Assembly (NCBI GenBank): GCA_900538885.1
Contig: UQAI01000017.1
Span: forward strand, 1-28,958
Source of the DNA: an uncultured Mollicutes bacterium
GTDB taxonomy: Bacteria > Bacillota_I > Bacilli_A > ML615J-28 > CAG-313
Length of the DNA: 28,958 nt
Reading direction: 5' to 3'
Under the pieces are notes generated by a model. The model ran no database searches, had not been told where the DNA came from, and saw only the letters and a list, made by a program, of their open reading frames with translations. The first letter of the stretch is position 1, and the number at the start of each line of letters is the position of its first letter. Shown here one piece after another: positions 1 to 8,578 of this stretch. Made by a program: the position numbers and the translations under genes.

Positions 1-107
1 TTAATAAATTTAAGGTAGTAAAATACCATTATTAATTAAGTTCAAAATAGCATACTTTTTTGGACTGACAGTTATTGGTATTGTACTTAAAAACATATGC
101 ATAATCA

Positions 108-136
108 TCATATTTTTAGTCTAAAAGTGTTATAAT
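108..136 (+). promoter_or_regulatory. Candidate promoter of the SPFH-TIR cluster
   Basis: There is a perfect TATAAT at 131-136 with an extended-10 TG two bases upstream. The -35 region at 17 bp spacing (108-113) matches the consensus poorly, so this would depend on the extended -10. It lies about 90 bp upstream of the first gene. Bases 1-107 are AT-rich with nothing else recognised. Confidence 0.4.
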
Positions 137-227
137 TAGATACATAGATAAGGAATCTAAAAAAGTATATGATTTTATATTAGTAATGCCTTATTAAAAA
201 TATGTAAAGAAAGGAAAATTAAAAATT

Positions 228-1532
228 ATGGCTATTATAAATGTTATAAAGTATGAAGGCAACAACGATACATTTGTGCATAAACACGAATGCGAAGACT
301 TTAATGTGGGCACTCAGTTAATTGTACATGAATCACAAGAAGCAGTTTTCTTCCGTGATGGTAAAGCTATGGATAGATTTGGGGCTGGTAAATATACCCT
401 TGATACTGAATCATTACCATTTATGAAAAAATTCTTCAACAGTATTGCAGGTGGACCTTCACAATTTCATGCTGAGGTTTATTTTGTAAATCTTACAACA
501 ATCATGGGAATTAAGTGGGGAACAGATTCAAAAGTTAGAATGTATGACCCTGCATCAGGACTTCACTTAGAAATAGGAGCATTTGGTGAGTTTAATATTA
601 AAGTTGTAGATTCAGGCAAAATATTATTAAAACTTGTTGGTACAGAATTAGGACTTACAAAAGAAGATATTGTTGGTGGTAGTGGTTATACTAAAGCATC
701 AGTTTCTGGCAAATTTAGAGCTTTAGTTATGACTAAAGTTAAATCAATTTTACCCAAAGCTATTAGAGAAAATAACATTGATATTTTGGAAGTTGATGAA
801 TACTTAGATGAAATAAGCGAATACATTAGAAAAGAATTAAATGTAGTATTTGATAAATATGGATTAGTATTACCAGAATTTTATATTACTAACATTGATA
901 CACCTGATGATGATCCTAATTTTAAAAGACTTAAAATGTAGCATGCGGAAAGATACTTAAAAGTTCAAGAAGAACGAATTAAACAAGCTGAGGCCGAAGC
1001 TAAACGCAATCGGGTAATGGTAGAAGCAGAAACTGCAGCTGATGTTAAACTAGTTGGAGTAAAAGCTGAAGAAGAGGCAATAAGAAGAATGGCTTACGCC
1101 GAAGCCGAAAAAACCAGAGCAGAAGGTCTAGCTAAAGCTGATGTAATGAAAGCACAAGGATATTCTTATGTTCAAGAAACACAAAGAGAAGTAGGCGTTG
1201 CAATCGCCCAAAACGAAGGAAGTGGAGCTGCATCTGGAATTGGTGCTACTATGAGTGGAGTAGTTCAAACTGGAATTGGACTTGGTGCGGCAGTTTCTGT
1301 TGGAAAAGCTACTATAGGAATGATGAATGGAGTAATGAATGATATCAATCCTTCTCAAGAACCAAAAACAGCTGAGTTATGGACTTGTCCAGCATGTGGT
1401 GAACATAATGATGGTAAGTTCTGCAAAAACTGTGGAGTGAAAAAACAAGAAAATGCATTTTGGGTATGTCCATCGTGCGGTGAAAACAATGACGGTAAAT
1501 TTTGTAAAAATTGTGGAATGAAAAGAGGATAA
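228..1532 (+). pseudogene. SPFH-domain (YdjI/'virion core protein'-like) protein interrupted by an in-frame UAG
   Basis: Two open stretches, 228-938 and 942-1532, are in the same frame and are separated only by a TAG at 939-941. The first 237 residues form an SPFH (band-7-like) domain of the YdjI type, ending ...DDDPNFKRLKM. Translation past the stop continues as the expected Ala/Glu-rich helix (HAERYLKVQEERIKQAEAEA...). A Gly/Ala-rich segment follows, then two C-terminal CxxC...CxxC zinc ribbons (WTCPACG..FCKNCG and WVCPSCG..FCKNCG). Full length would be about 434 aa. Related proteins assemble at membranes, and B. subtilis YdjI belongs to a PspA-family membrane-stress operon. The simplest reading is a point nonsense mutation, for example CAG to TAG. 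TAG is an ordinary stop elsewhere here (rpsP). The downstream part has no convincing ribosome site at its first ATG (1017). A sequencing error or stop readthrough is possible. Confidence 0.8.
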
Positions 1533-1537
1533 AAAAT

Positions 1538-2251
1538 ATGAATAATAAAACTAGTAAAAATAGTGCAATTATTACAATTGTTATGTCAATTATAATATTA
1601 GCAATGCTTAATATTTGTACTTTTGTAATTCCCTTTAATAAATTTAGTATGGCAACTCATTTCACCGCGTATGGTTTTGCAACATTTGTAATAGTGACAG
1701 AAACAATATTAATCATATCTCATTTATTTTTAGAGTCTAATTCTAATCAAAGAATAATTAGTTTACCGATTATTTATTATGGATATGTAACATTAGTTAT
1801 TCAAATCATATGTTCAACAGTGTTTTATGTTATTAATGCATTAGTTTCTTTTCCGTTTTGGATAGTAGTTATTATCGAATGTTTTATTATAGGTTTTGGT
1901 ATGATTCAAGTTGCTAAAGGATATTTCTTTAAAAATAGAAATCAAGAATACCATGAAAGAGTAGCTAATACTATATTTATGGATGAATTTAGAACAAACT
2001 TAAAAGTCTTACAAAAAATCAATAAAAATAAAAATCTTGAAAATGAATTAAATGAACTAGTTGAAATGGCAATTTGTTCAGATCCTGTAACTAATGACAA
2101 AACAAAAGAAAAAGAAAATGAATTACATAACTTACTTCAAGCACTAGATGAAAACATCAAAATAAACAATGAAACTAATACGCTTGCATCAATTGAAAAA
2201 CTAAAAAATACATTAATAGAACGTAACGCATTATGCAAAATTGGAAAATAA
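1538..2251 (+). CDS. Four-helix membrane protein with cytosolic coiled-coil tail, unknown function
   Basis: The product is 237 aa. I start it at ATG 1538, six bases after the SPFH stop and behind GAGGAT, rather than at the upstream in-frame TTG (1511). Four hydrophobic segments fill the first half: roughly residues 10-33, 42-62, 72-97 and 103-122. A hydrophilic Lys/Glu/Asn-rich tail (about residues 125-237) follows and is probably helical. I recognise no catalytic motif or named family. The tight spacing to the SPFH gene and the 38-bp gap to the TIR gene suggest co-transcription. A role at the membrane with the SPFH protein is inference from context only. Confidence 0.75.
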   Translation: MNNKTSKNSAIITIVMSIIILAMLNICTFVIPFNKFSMATHFTAYGFATFVIVTETILIISHLFLESNSNQRIISLPIIYYGYVTLVIQIICSTVFYVINALVSFPFWIVVIIECFIIGFGMIQVAKGYFFKNRNQEYHERVANTIFMDEFRTNLKVLQKINKNKNLENELNELVEMAICSDPVTNDKTKEKENELHNLLQALDENIKINNETNTLASIEKLKNTLIERNALCKIGK

Positions 2252-2289
2252 TAAAACTTTCAAATAAAAAGTGAGGTGATTAAATCATT

Positions 2290-4926
2290 ATGGCAAAGTA
2301 TAAATGTAAAATGTGTGGAGCACCATTAGATGTAGTAGAAGGACAAACAACAATAACATGTTCCTTTTGTCAATCTAAACAAACAGTAGCGAACCCTAAT
2401 GATGAGAGAAAAGAAAATTTATTTAATAGAGCTAATCGCTTAAGATCAATATGTGATTTTGATAAAGCTATTCTTTCATATCAATCAATCATATCTATTT
2501 TTCCGACTGAAGCCGAAGCTTATTGGGGTCTTTGCTTGTCTAAATACGGAATAGAATACGTTGATGATCCAATAACTCACAAAAAAATACCCACAATCCA
2601 TAGGGTATCATATGATTCAATTTTAAAGGACTCAGATTATTTAATGGCACTATCATATGCCGATGTTATCGCGAAAGAAGAATATCAATTAGAAGCTAAA
2701 GAAATCGCAGAGATACAACTAAATATTCTAGCTATTTCTCAAAAAGAAGAACCATTTGATATATTTATATGTTATAAAGAAACAGATGAAAAAGGAAAAA
2801 GAACACCTGATTCAGTATTATCTCAAGAAATATATAATACTTTAACCGATAAAGGTTATAAAGTATTCTTTTCAAGAATTACTTTGGAAAGTAAATTAGG
2901 TTCAATGTATGAACCATATATATTCGCAGCACTAAATAGTGCTAAAATAATGCTTGTAGTAGGAACTAAAAAAGAATATTTTGAGGCAATATGGGTAAAA
3001 AATGAATGGAGTAGGTTTATAGATTTAATGAAAATAAGACCAGACCATTATTTAATACCATGTTACAAAAATATAGATGCTTATGAAATGCCTGAACAAT
3101 TCCTTGCCTTCCAAGGTCAAGATATGAGTAAACTTGGCTTTATGCAAGACCTCATAAGAGGAATCGATAAAATAATGGGTAGAAATGATAACATTAAAAT
3201 AAAACAAGAAACAACAGTTCTACAGTCAGATGTTAACATATCAGCTCTTCTAAAAAGAGCAGAAATATTAATTTCTGATAATGACTTTACAAAAGCAGAT
3301 GCTTTAATAGAAAGAGTTTTAGATAATGATCCTACAAATTCTCAAGCGTATTTATTAAAATTATTAATTGAATTACAGCTTCATTCAATTGAAGAATTAA
3401 AAACTTTTGATAATACAATTGAAACAAACGGAAACTTTAAAAAAGCTTATAAGTTTGGTGATAGTAAACAACAAGCAAAACTAAATGAAATAAATGAATT
3501 AATAAAAGAAAATATTGAAAAAGAAACAAAAGAATTAATTTATCAATCTTGTTTATTGGATACAAAAATAACAACAAACGATGAATTTCAAAGAGTACAA
3601 GAAGTATGTCAAACATTATCAACAATTATAGATTATAAAGATTCAAAAGAACTTATAGTTAAATATGAGCAAGCTTTAAAATCCTATGAAAAAAGAATGA
3701 AAAAAAATATAAAAATATCAATTATTTTCTTAGCTACTTTTGCACTAATTTTTATGATATTACTATTAATTCCATTTATAATACCTACTATTAGACAAAA
3801 TAAAATTATAACGTTAATAGAAAATCATAATTATATTGCAGCACAAGAATTGCTATCAAAAAATGGCTCTTTCAAAAATAGTGAAAAACTAATTCAATTA
3901 TGTCAAGCTGGTGAAGCTTTTGAAGTTTCAGATTATGAAAGTGGAATTAATCATATTACACAAATAGGAGGAACTGTTGAAATATTTGATGCGGTTACCA
4001 ATCAAGAGATATCATTTGAAAAAGATGGATATAATGTTACAAGTAAATATTTATCACATTATTCAATAGATGCTAAAAACTATCATATTGTAATTTATTT
4101 AAAGCCTATAGAATATATGAAACCATATGAAACAAACGGGTCCAAATATATTTATTTTGGTGAATACCCACAAACATTAAAAGATGATAGCATAACTATT
4201 ACATCTGATACCCCAGATAGTGATGGTTACTATCTAGGTAGTGATGGCGCGCGTTACGCTAAAGTAGAAGCAACACCATATTCATCAGCATATTACTTTA
4301 ATAATAAACAACAAATAGTAAAAGGTACAACTTATTACTTTAAAGTAGAACCAATTAAATGGAAGATACTACAAGTAAATGGAACACAGTATAAACTAGT
4401 AACAGATTTAATTATAGATAATCAAAAGTTTTATTCATCTATTGACTATAGAACAATAGATGGAAAAACAATTTATTCAAATAACTATGAATATTCAGAT
4501 ATAAGAAAATGGTTAAATAAAGATTTTTATAATAAAGCTTTTACAAAAGAATTACAATCAATTATTAATACAACCCTAGTAGATAATAGTGCTGCTTCTA
4601 CTAAAAGTATTTATAATGCTTATATATGCAATGATACATATGATAAAGTATACTTATTAAGCTATACAGATATAACAAATGAAGAATATGGATTTACAAA
4701 TGATGTATCTAGAGAAAAACAATTATCAGATTATGCCAAAGCAAAAGGAAGTTATATGAGTACATCTACAGATTACTACAATAATGGCCTTTATTGGCTT
4801 CGTTCTCCTGACTACTACAATGATTACCGCGCGCGCTCCGTCGACCTCGATGGCTACATTCCTGACAGTAGAATTAGTGACGTCATCATTGGTGTTTCGG
4901 CAGCCATTACCATCAGTCTTGAATAA
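2290..4926 (+). CDS. Zinc ribbon-TIR-transmembrane-DUF6273 fusion protein
   Basis: The product is 878 aa. An N-terminal zinc ribbon (CKMCG and CSFC, residues 6-27) is followed by a helical, TPR-like linker. A TIR domain spans about 156-295: strand A is FDIFICYK, and the WVKNEW segment places Glu239 where catalytic glutamate sits in NAD-cleaving TIRs. More helical repeats follow, then one membrane helix at about 475-500 preceded by a basic stretch (KRMKKNIK), which predicts N-inside/C-outside topology. After a linker, a DUF6273 domain (about 616-878) begins YIYFGEYPQT and contains IRKWLN and YWLRSP. TIR domains act in NAD+ cleavage or protein interaction; the outer domain could sense a ligand, which is inference. 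The ribosome site is GAGGTG. The codons for residues 841-866 are unusually GC-rich (see separate entry). It is the third member of the SPFH cluster. Domain calls are firm; the function is not. Confidence 0.85.
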   Translation: MAKYKCKMCGAPLDVVEGQTTITCSFCQSKQTVANPNDERKENLFNRANRLRSICDFDKAILSYQSIISIFPTEAEAYWGLCLSKYGIEYVDDPITHKKIPTIHRVSYDSILKDSDYLMALSYADVIAKEEYQLEAKEIAEIQLNILAISQKEEPFDIFICYKETDEKGKRTPDSVLSQEIYNTLTDKGYKVFFSRITLESKLGSMYEPYIFAALNSAKIMLVVGTKKEYFEAIWVKNEWSRFIDLMKIRPDHYLIPCYKNIDAYEMPEQFLAFQGQDMSKLGFMQDLIRGIDKIMGRNDNIKIKQETTVLQSDVNISALLKRAEILISDNDFTKADALIERVLDNDPTNSQAYLLKLLIELQLHSIEELKTFDNTIETNGNFKKAYKFGDSKQQAKLNEINELIKENIEKETKELIYQSCLLDTKITTNDEFQRVQEVCQTLSTIIDYKDSKELIVKYEQALKSYEKRMKKNIKISIIFLATFALIFMILLLIPFIIPTIRQNKIITLIENHNYIAAQELLSKNGSFKNSEKLIQLCQAGEAFEVSDYESGINHITQIGGTVEIFDAVTNQEISFEKDGYNVTSKYLSHYSIDAKNYHIVIYLKPIEYMKPYETNGSKYIYFGEYPQTLKDDSITITSDTPDSDGYYLGSDGARYAKVEATPYSSAYYFNNKQQIVKGTTYYFKVEPIKWKILQVNGTQYKLVTDLIIDNQKFYSSIDYRTIDGKTIYSNNYEYSDIRKWLNKDFYNKAFTKELQSIINTTLVDNSAASTKSIYNAYICNDTYDKVYLLSYTDITNEEYGFTNDVSREKQLSDYAKAKGSYMSTSTDYYNNGLYWLRSPDYYNDYRARSVDLDGYIPDSRISDVIIGVSAAITISLE
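4810..4887 (+). other. GC-rich, NNC-codon patch in the DUF6273 domain: candidate diversified segment
   Basis: The 26 codons for residues 841-866 contain 40 G/C in 78 bases (51%), and 17 of 26 end in G or C. The rest of this gene strongly prefers A/T-ending codons. The patch lies directly after the conserved YWLRSP motif and before the terminal GVSAAITI strand, in the position that is surface-exposed in C-type-lectin-like folds. The NNC pattern resembles variable regions of diversity-generating retroelements, where adenines of AAC/AAT-type codons are replaced. No template repeat or reverse transcriptase is visible in this window, so the mechanism is not established. Confidence 0.5.
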
Positions 4927-4942
4927 AATTTAATAATACAAA

Positions 4943-4970
4943 AGGATTAGTATAAAACTAATCCTATTTT
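4943..4970. terminator. Bidirectional intrinsic terminator between the TIR and RNase J genes
   Basis: A perfect 9-bp stem, AGGATTAGT (4943-4951) and ACTAATCCT (4957-4965), has a 5-base loop and is followed by ATTTTT. A-rich sequence on the other side lets it serve the convergent RNase J gene, whose stop codon lies in the right arm. Confidence 0.85.
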
Positions 4971-6661
4971 TCAATTATATTAACCACCGCAACAATTAGT
5001 GGTTTACGTTCTGTTTTTTGATAGATAAATTGGCTAAGCCCAATTCCAACTTGACGTTCAATGTATTTTACATTAATGTTTTTATAAGCATTTAATGCGG
5101 TCACAAAAATATCGTTTGCCTTTTGTTTGATGGTGTCGTTAAAGTTACCAGCAAGAGCAGGATCCATAAATCCTCTTGTGACAACTTTTGTTGGATAAAG
5201 CATTTTCTTATCTTTATTAATTGAGAAAGTAATAGTAATAAGTCCACCATCGCTCATTTTCTTTCTTTCTTTTAGAATGTTACTATCAACATCACTAAGG
5301 GATGCGTCAAGGTAAACATCAGATGCTTGGATTTCTCCTTTAAGGACACGTGCACTTTTAGATGAAATAGCTAAAACATCACCTTGTTCTAAAACAAAAC
5401 AATTTTCTTTTGGAATGCCCATTGACACTGCGATACTTGCATGCTTTTTAAGCATTGAGTATTCACCATGAGCTGGCATAAAGTATTTAGGGTTCATAAA
5501 AGTTAGCATTAAACGAATCTCATTTTGTGAAGCATGACCAGTAGTGTGGGTGTCAGTCAAAGGACTATTCTTAATAACATGAGCACCAGCATGTACAAGT
5601 TTGTTAATATTACGATTAATAAATTGTTCATTACCAGGGATTGGCTTACTGGAAAATATAATTGTGTCATTTGGTAATAATTTAATTTGTTTGTGAGTTC
5701 CATTAGCAATCTTTGATAGTGCCGCAAGTGGTTCGCCTTGTGAACCTGTACATAGAATTGTGACACGATCATTCTCTAATTTCTTTAAATCACGACCAAA
5801 GTGGATTCTAGATCTCGGAACAGTTATATATTTTAGTTTTGTTGCAACTTCAATTGTTTTTTCCATACTATGTCCAAAAACAATAATATCACGATTAGTC
5901 TTAATGCTTGCTTCAAGAATTTGCTGGACACGATAAACATTTGAGGCGAAAGTAGCCACAATAATTCTACCTTCTATTTGTGAGAATAAATTATTCAAGG
6001 TTTCCCCAATCTTGCGTTCACTAGCCGAAAATTGCGATATATCAGCATTTGTGCTATCAGCCATCAAACAAAGTACACCTTCCTTACCAAGTTTGGTCAT
6101 TTTATAATAATCTGATTTTTCACCAATAGGACTAAAGTCAAATTTGAAATCACCAGTATTAACAATATAACCAAGTCTAGTTTTAATAGCAATACCATAA
6201 GAATCAGGAATACTATGATTGGTCCTAAAGAATGTTACAGAAAAACTTTTAAAGGTAAGTTGTGTGTCATCAAGAAATGGTTGAAGATTGTATGATATGT
6301 TTGGAAACTCTTGCATTTTATTTCTAATTAAACCAAGTGCAATCCCATTTGCATATATCACAGGGATATTAACTTTTTGTAGTAAGAATGGTAGTGCTCC
6401 AATATGGTCTTCATGTCCATGTGTAATAAGAAGAGCAACAATTTTTTTCTCATTTTTAATTAAATGTGTAAAATCAGGTATAATATAGTTGATTCCATTT
6501 GAATCATCATCAGCAAAAAGAATACCAGCATCCATTATGATGATTTCTTCTTTTGTTTCAACGACATACATATTCATTCCAACTACACCAAGTCCCCCTA
6601 GTGAATATATTTTAATATCATTAGAAGGGTAGTATTTTTTCCTTGATTGTGTTTTGTTCAT
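4964..6661 (-). CDS. rnj: Ribonuclease J
   Basis: The product is 565 aa, full length for the family. It is a metallo-beta-lactamase/beta-CASP nuclease giving 5'-3' exonuclease and endonuclease activity in mRNA turnover and rRNA maturation. The N-terminal metal site is HGHEDHIG (residues 81-88). NTGDFKFD follows, then the later metal and CASP motifs HTTGHAS and PAHGEY. The C-terminal oligomerisation domain is present. The start is ATG behind a perfect AGGAGG. It cannot be assigned from sequence alone as J1 or J2, although one copy is normally essential in such genomes. It is convergent with the TIR gene and has its own promoter. Confidence 0.95.
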   Translation of the reverse strand: MNKTQSRKKYYPSNDIKIYSLGGLGVVGMNMYVVETKEEIIIMDAGILFADDDSNGINYIIPDFTHLIKNEKKIVALLITHGHEDHIGALPFLLQKVNIPVIYANGIALGLIRNKMQEFPNISYNLQPFLDDTQLTFKSFSVTFFRTNHSIPDSYGIAIKTRLGYIVNTGDFKFDFSPIGEKSDYYKMTKLGKEGVLCLMADSTNADISQFSASERKIGETLNNLFSQIEGRIIVATFASNVYRVQQILEASIKTNRDIIVFGHSMEKTIEVATKLKYITVPRSRIHFGRDLKKLENDRVTILCTGSQGEPLAALSKIANGTHKQIKLLPNDTIIFSSKPIPGNEQFINRNINKLVHAGAHVIKNSPLTDTHTTGHASQNEIRLMLTFMNPKYFMPAHGEYSMLKKHASIAVSMGIPKENCFVLEQGDVLAISSKSARVLKGEIQASDVYLDASLSDVDSNILKERKKMSDGGLITITFSINKDKKMLYPTKVVTRGFMDPALAGNFNDTIKQKANDIFVTALNAYKNINVKYIERQVGIGLSQFIYQKTERKPLIVAVVNIIEK

Positions 6662-6694
6662 AAGTTCCTCCTTTCTTAAATATTTTACTTAAGT

Positions 6695-6723
6695 ATTATA
6701 TCAAATTTTAAATGAAAAAGCAA
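6695..6723 (-). promoter_or_regulatory. Sigma-A promoter of RNase J
   Basis: Read on the minus strand, TTGCTT (6718-6723) is separated by 17 bp from a perfect TATAAT (6695-6700) with an extended-10 TG. It lies about 35 bases upstream of the RNase J start. Confidence 0.75.
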
Positions 6724-6803
6724 ATAAAAATAATGTAAAGCTTAACCTAAAAATTATAATTTAATGTATAATATAGACAACATATAATGAGTAGAGGATA
6801 AAA

Positions 6804-7607
6804 ATGAACAATAAGACAGCTATATTTTTAGATATTGATGGTACTTTATATGATAGTACAATTAAAGGCTTGAGACCAAAAACAGTTGAAATATTAGATA
6901 AATTAAGCAAAGATGATAACTATGATTTGTTTATCGCAACCGGAAGAACGATAAATACTATTGTTTGTCTAGATCCATATAAAAAGTACTTCAAAGGATT
7001 TGTTCTTGCGAATGGACAAAATATAATTGTTGATGATAAAGTTATGTATTGTAATGGCATTGACTATCATGAGGTTAATCGCTTTGTAAAATATGCCACT
7101 GAGCATAACTATTGTGTGATGATGCTTACACTAGATAAATTATATATAAATATTATGGATGAAGCAACAATTGATAATTTTAGAAAGTATGTAAATTTAC
7201 ATATTGATTTTATTCAAAAACAAGTGTTTGAAGAAAATGATTTTGTTAATCAAATGTGGATTTTTGTATCCAATGAAGTGATTGATGAATTAAGACCACT
7301 TTTTCCAAAACTTGAAATCATTAAATGGGGTTACTTTGCAGCGGACATCATCCCACATAATGCTTCAAAAGGTGATGGTGTGGAAATGGTAATTAAACAA
7401 TTAGGTTACAAACTAGAAAATACTTATGCGATTGGCGATTCGGATAATGATACAGTTATGTTTGAAAAGGTTGGTACATCCATTTGTATGGGAAATGGTA
7501 CACCTGCGGCCAAGTTAAGTGCGAAAATTATTGGTGAAGATATCACTAATGATGGACTTGAAAAAAGTATTAGAAAATACATAATGAAAGAAAAAGAACA
7601 AAGGTAA
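6804..7607 (+). CDS. Cof-type HAD-superfamily phosphatase
   Basis: The product is 267 aa, typical of Cof/HAD-IIB hydrolases that dephosphorylate small phosphorylated metabolites such as sugar phosphates or FMN. Motif I is DIDGT with nucleophile Asp10 and acid/base Asp12. Motif II is the ATGR segment. A C2-type cap fills the middle. Motif IV is GDSDNDTVMF with Asp212. Residues ending MGNGTPAAK match the family. A GAGGAT ribosome site precedes the ATG, and a TATAAT lies at 6767-6772 without a clear -35. The gene is monocistronic and convergent with def. The substrate cannot be told from sequence. Confidence 0.88.
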   Translation: MNNKTAIFLDIDGTLYDSTIKGLRPKTVEILDKLSKDDNYDLFIATGRTINTIVCLDPYKKYFKGFVLANGQNIIVDDKVMYCNGIDYHEVNRFVKYATEHNYCVMMLTLDKLYINIMDEATIDNFRKYVNLHIDFIQKQVFEENDFVNQMWIFVSNEVIDELRPLFPKLEIIKWGYFAADIIPHNASKGDGVEMVIKQLGYKLENTYAIGDSDNDTVMFEKVGTSICMGNGTPAAKLSAKIIGEDITNDGLEKSIRKYIMKEKEQR

Positions 7608-7624
7608 CGATTATCTTTGTTCTT
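7594..7624. terminator. Bidirectional terminator between the HAD phosphatase and def
   Basis: A 10-bp perfect stem, AAGAACAAAG (7594-7603) and CTTTGTTCTT (7615-7624), overlaps both stop codons. A-rich sequence before it and T-rich sequence after it let it work in both directions. Confidence 0.75.
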
Positions 7625-8201
7625 CTTTATTATTATCCTTGAATATGATTGGTGTTGAATTATTAGGTACATAAAAAGGATTATCCTTGTTTATATGATC
7701 AACAAATAAAACGCCATTTAAATGATCATATTCATGGCTAAAGACAACAGCAGGGTAGCCATGAAGTCGAAGTTTAACCTTTACAAGTTTTCCTTTATTG
7801 TATAAGTATGTTTCAACACTTACTCTTTTAGGTCGATGAACATACCCTTCAACTTCTCGGTCAACTGATAAGCAACCTTCGCCACAATCAAGATATGTTA
7901 ATTCCTCAGAGTAACTAACAATCTTTGGGTTTATCATCGGATAAAAATGTTCATTACCATTTTCATCAAAACAATACATAACAAGCATTTTAATGTTCTT
8001 TCCAAGTTGTGGGGCCGCAAGTCCAACAGCAGGTCGCAAATTATATTTTTCAGCAATCTTTGGATTAATGGAATTAAATATATATTCAATCATTTCTTCA
8101 ATTGTTTTTTGATTCTCTGCGTTTAAGGGAAGTTCAACATCAACAGAGCGTTTATATAGAAGTGGATTTCCTTCTCTAATAATATTTTTCATTGTAAGCA
8201 T
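7611..8201 (-). CDS. def: Peptide deformylase
   Basis: The product is 196 aa. It removes the formyl group from nascent N-terminal Met in the cytosol at the ribosome. All three signature motifs are intact: GLAAPQLG (60-67), EGCLS with metal ligand Cys110, and HEYDH with His156, Glu157 and His160. The length and the insertion between motifs fit the type II enzymes of Gram-positive bacteria. ATG 8201 follows GGTGAT. A second in-frame ATG nine bases further in (8192) is possible. The gene is convergent with the HAD gene. Confidence 0.95.
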   Translation of the reverse strand: MLTMKNIIREGNPLLYKRSVDVELPLNAENQKTIEEMIEYIFNSINPKIAEKYNLRPAVGLAAPQLGKNIKMLVMYCFDENGNEHFYPMINPKIVSYSEELTYLDCGEGCLSVDREVEGYVHRPKRVSVETYLYNKGKLVKVKLRLHGYPAVVFSHEYDHLNGVLFVDHINKDNPFYVPNNSTPIIFKDNNKEEQR

Positions 8202-8260
8202 ATAATCACCATCTTTTCTCGTTTTACAATTATACTAAAAGATGGAAAAAAATACAAGTA

Positions 8261-8288
8261 AAAAGAAAACTGCTGAATGTTCAGCAGT
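8261..8288 (-). terminator. Terminator of the YjcZ-like gene
   Basis: On the minus strand a perfect 9-bp stem (ACTGCTGAA/TTCAGCAGT, 8269-8288) with a two-base loop is followed by a T-rich run. It starts 16 bases after the small gene's stop. Confidence 0.85.
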
Positions 8289-8303
8289 CTTAGAGTAATT
8301 AGA

Positions 8304-8447
8304 TTACCAACGAGCAGTACCGATGATGACTAATAAGATAAATAATACTAGAATTAAAGCATAGCCATAACCGCCACCACAACCAGTGTTACAGCATCCT
8401 GTATTAGTAGGTTGACAACAATTGAATCCATAGTTAGGTTGATACAT
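8304..8447 (-). CDS. YjcZ-family small membrane protein (sporulation-type)
   Basis: The product is 47 aa. The N-terminal half is rich in Cys, Asn and Gly (MYQPNYGFNCCQPTNTG...) and contains GCGGGYGYA. One hydrophobic helix (ALILVLFILLVIIG) follows, ending in TARW. This is the architecture of the YjcZ/SscA-type small proteins of spore-forming Bacilli. The start lies behind a strong AGGAGGGG, and a strong terminator follows, so it is a real single-gene transcript. The five cysteines are unusual for a protein this size. A spore role is family knowledge and is not shown here; other small Gly-rich membrane peptides look similar. Confidence 0.8.
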   Translation of the reverse strand: MYQPNYGFNCCQPTNTGCCNTGCGGGYGYALILVLFILLVIIGTARW

Positions 8448-8485
8448 AATTTCCCCTCCTTTTATCTACTCTATGTTATGTTAGA

Positions 8486-8503
8486 ATACTCAAATGTGAG
8501 TAT
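8486..8503. promoter_or_regulatory. Inverted repeat upstream of the YjcZ-like gene
   Basis: A perfect 7-bp inverted repeat (ATACTCA-aatg-TGAGTAT) lies between the divergent YjcZ-like gene and the UPF0223 gene, 39 bases from the small gene's start. It could be an operator. No regulator or clear promoter was assigned to it. Confidence 0.35.
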
Positions 8504-8578
8504 GCGATAACCCAAATCTTAATACATATTCTTTTATTATTTTAAGAATTTGTGGTACAATGTAATGGGTGATTTAAA

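Noticed and set aside
939..941. UAG as a recoded sense codon (e.g. pyrrolysine or stop reassignment)
   Set aside because: TAG ends several intact genes here, such as rpsP, RNase J and the InlB-DUF6273 gene, and no Pyl machinery is visible. A nonsense mutation is simpler.
1511..1537. TTG start for the four-helix membrane protein
   Set aside because: It lies inside the SPFH coding end without a ribosome site. ATG 1538 has GAGGAT at proper distance.
4810..4887. Complete diversity-generating retroelement in the window
   Set aside because: No reverse transcriptase, accessory gene or template repeat was found in either strand; only the codon pattern supports it.
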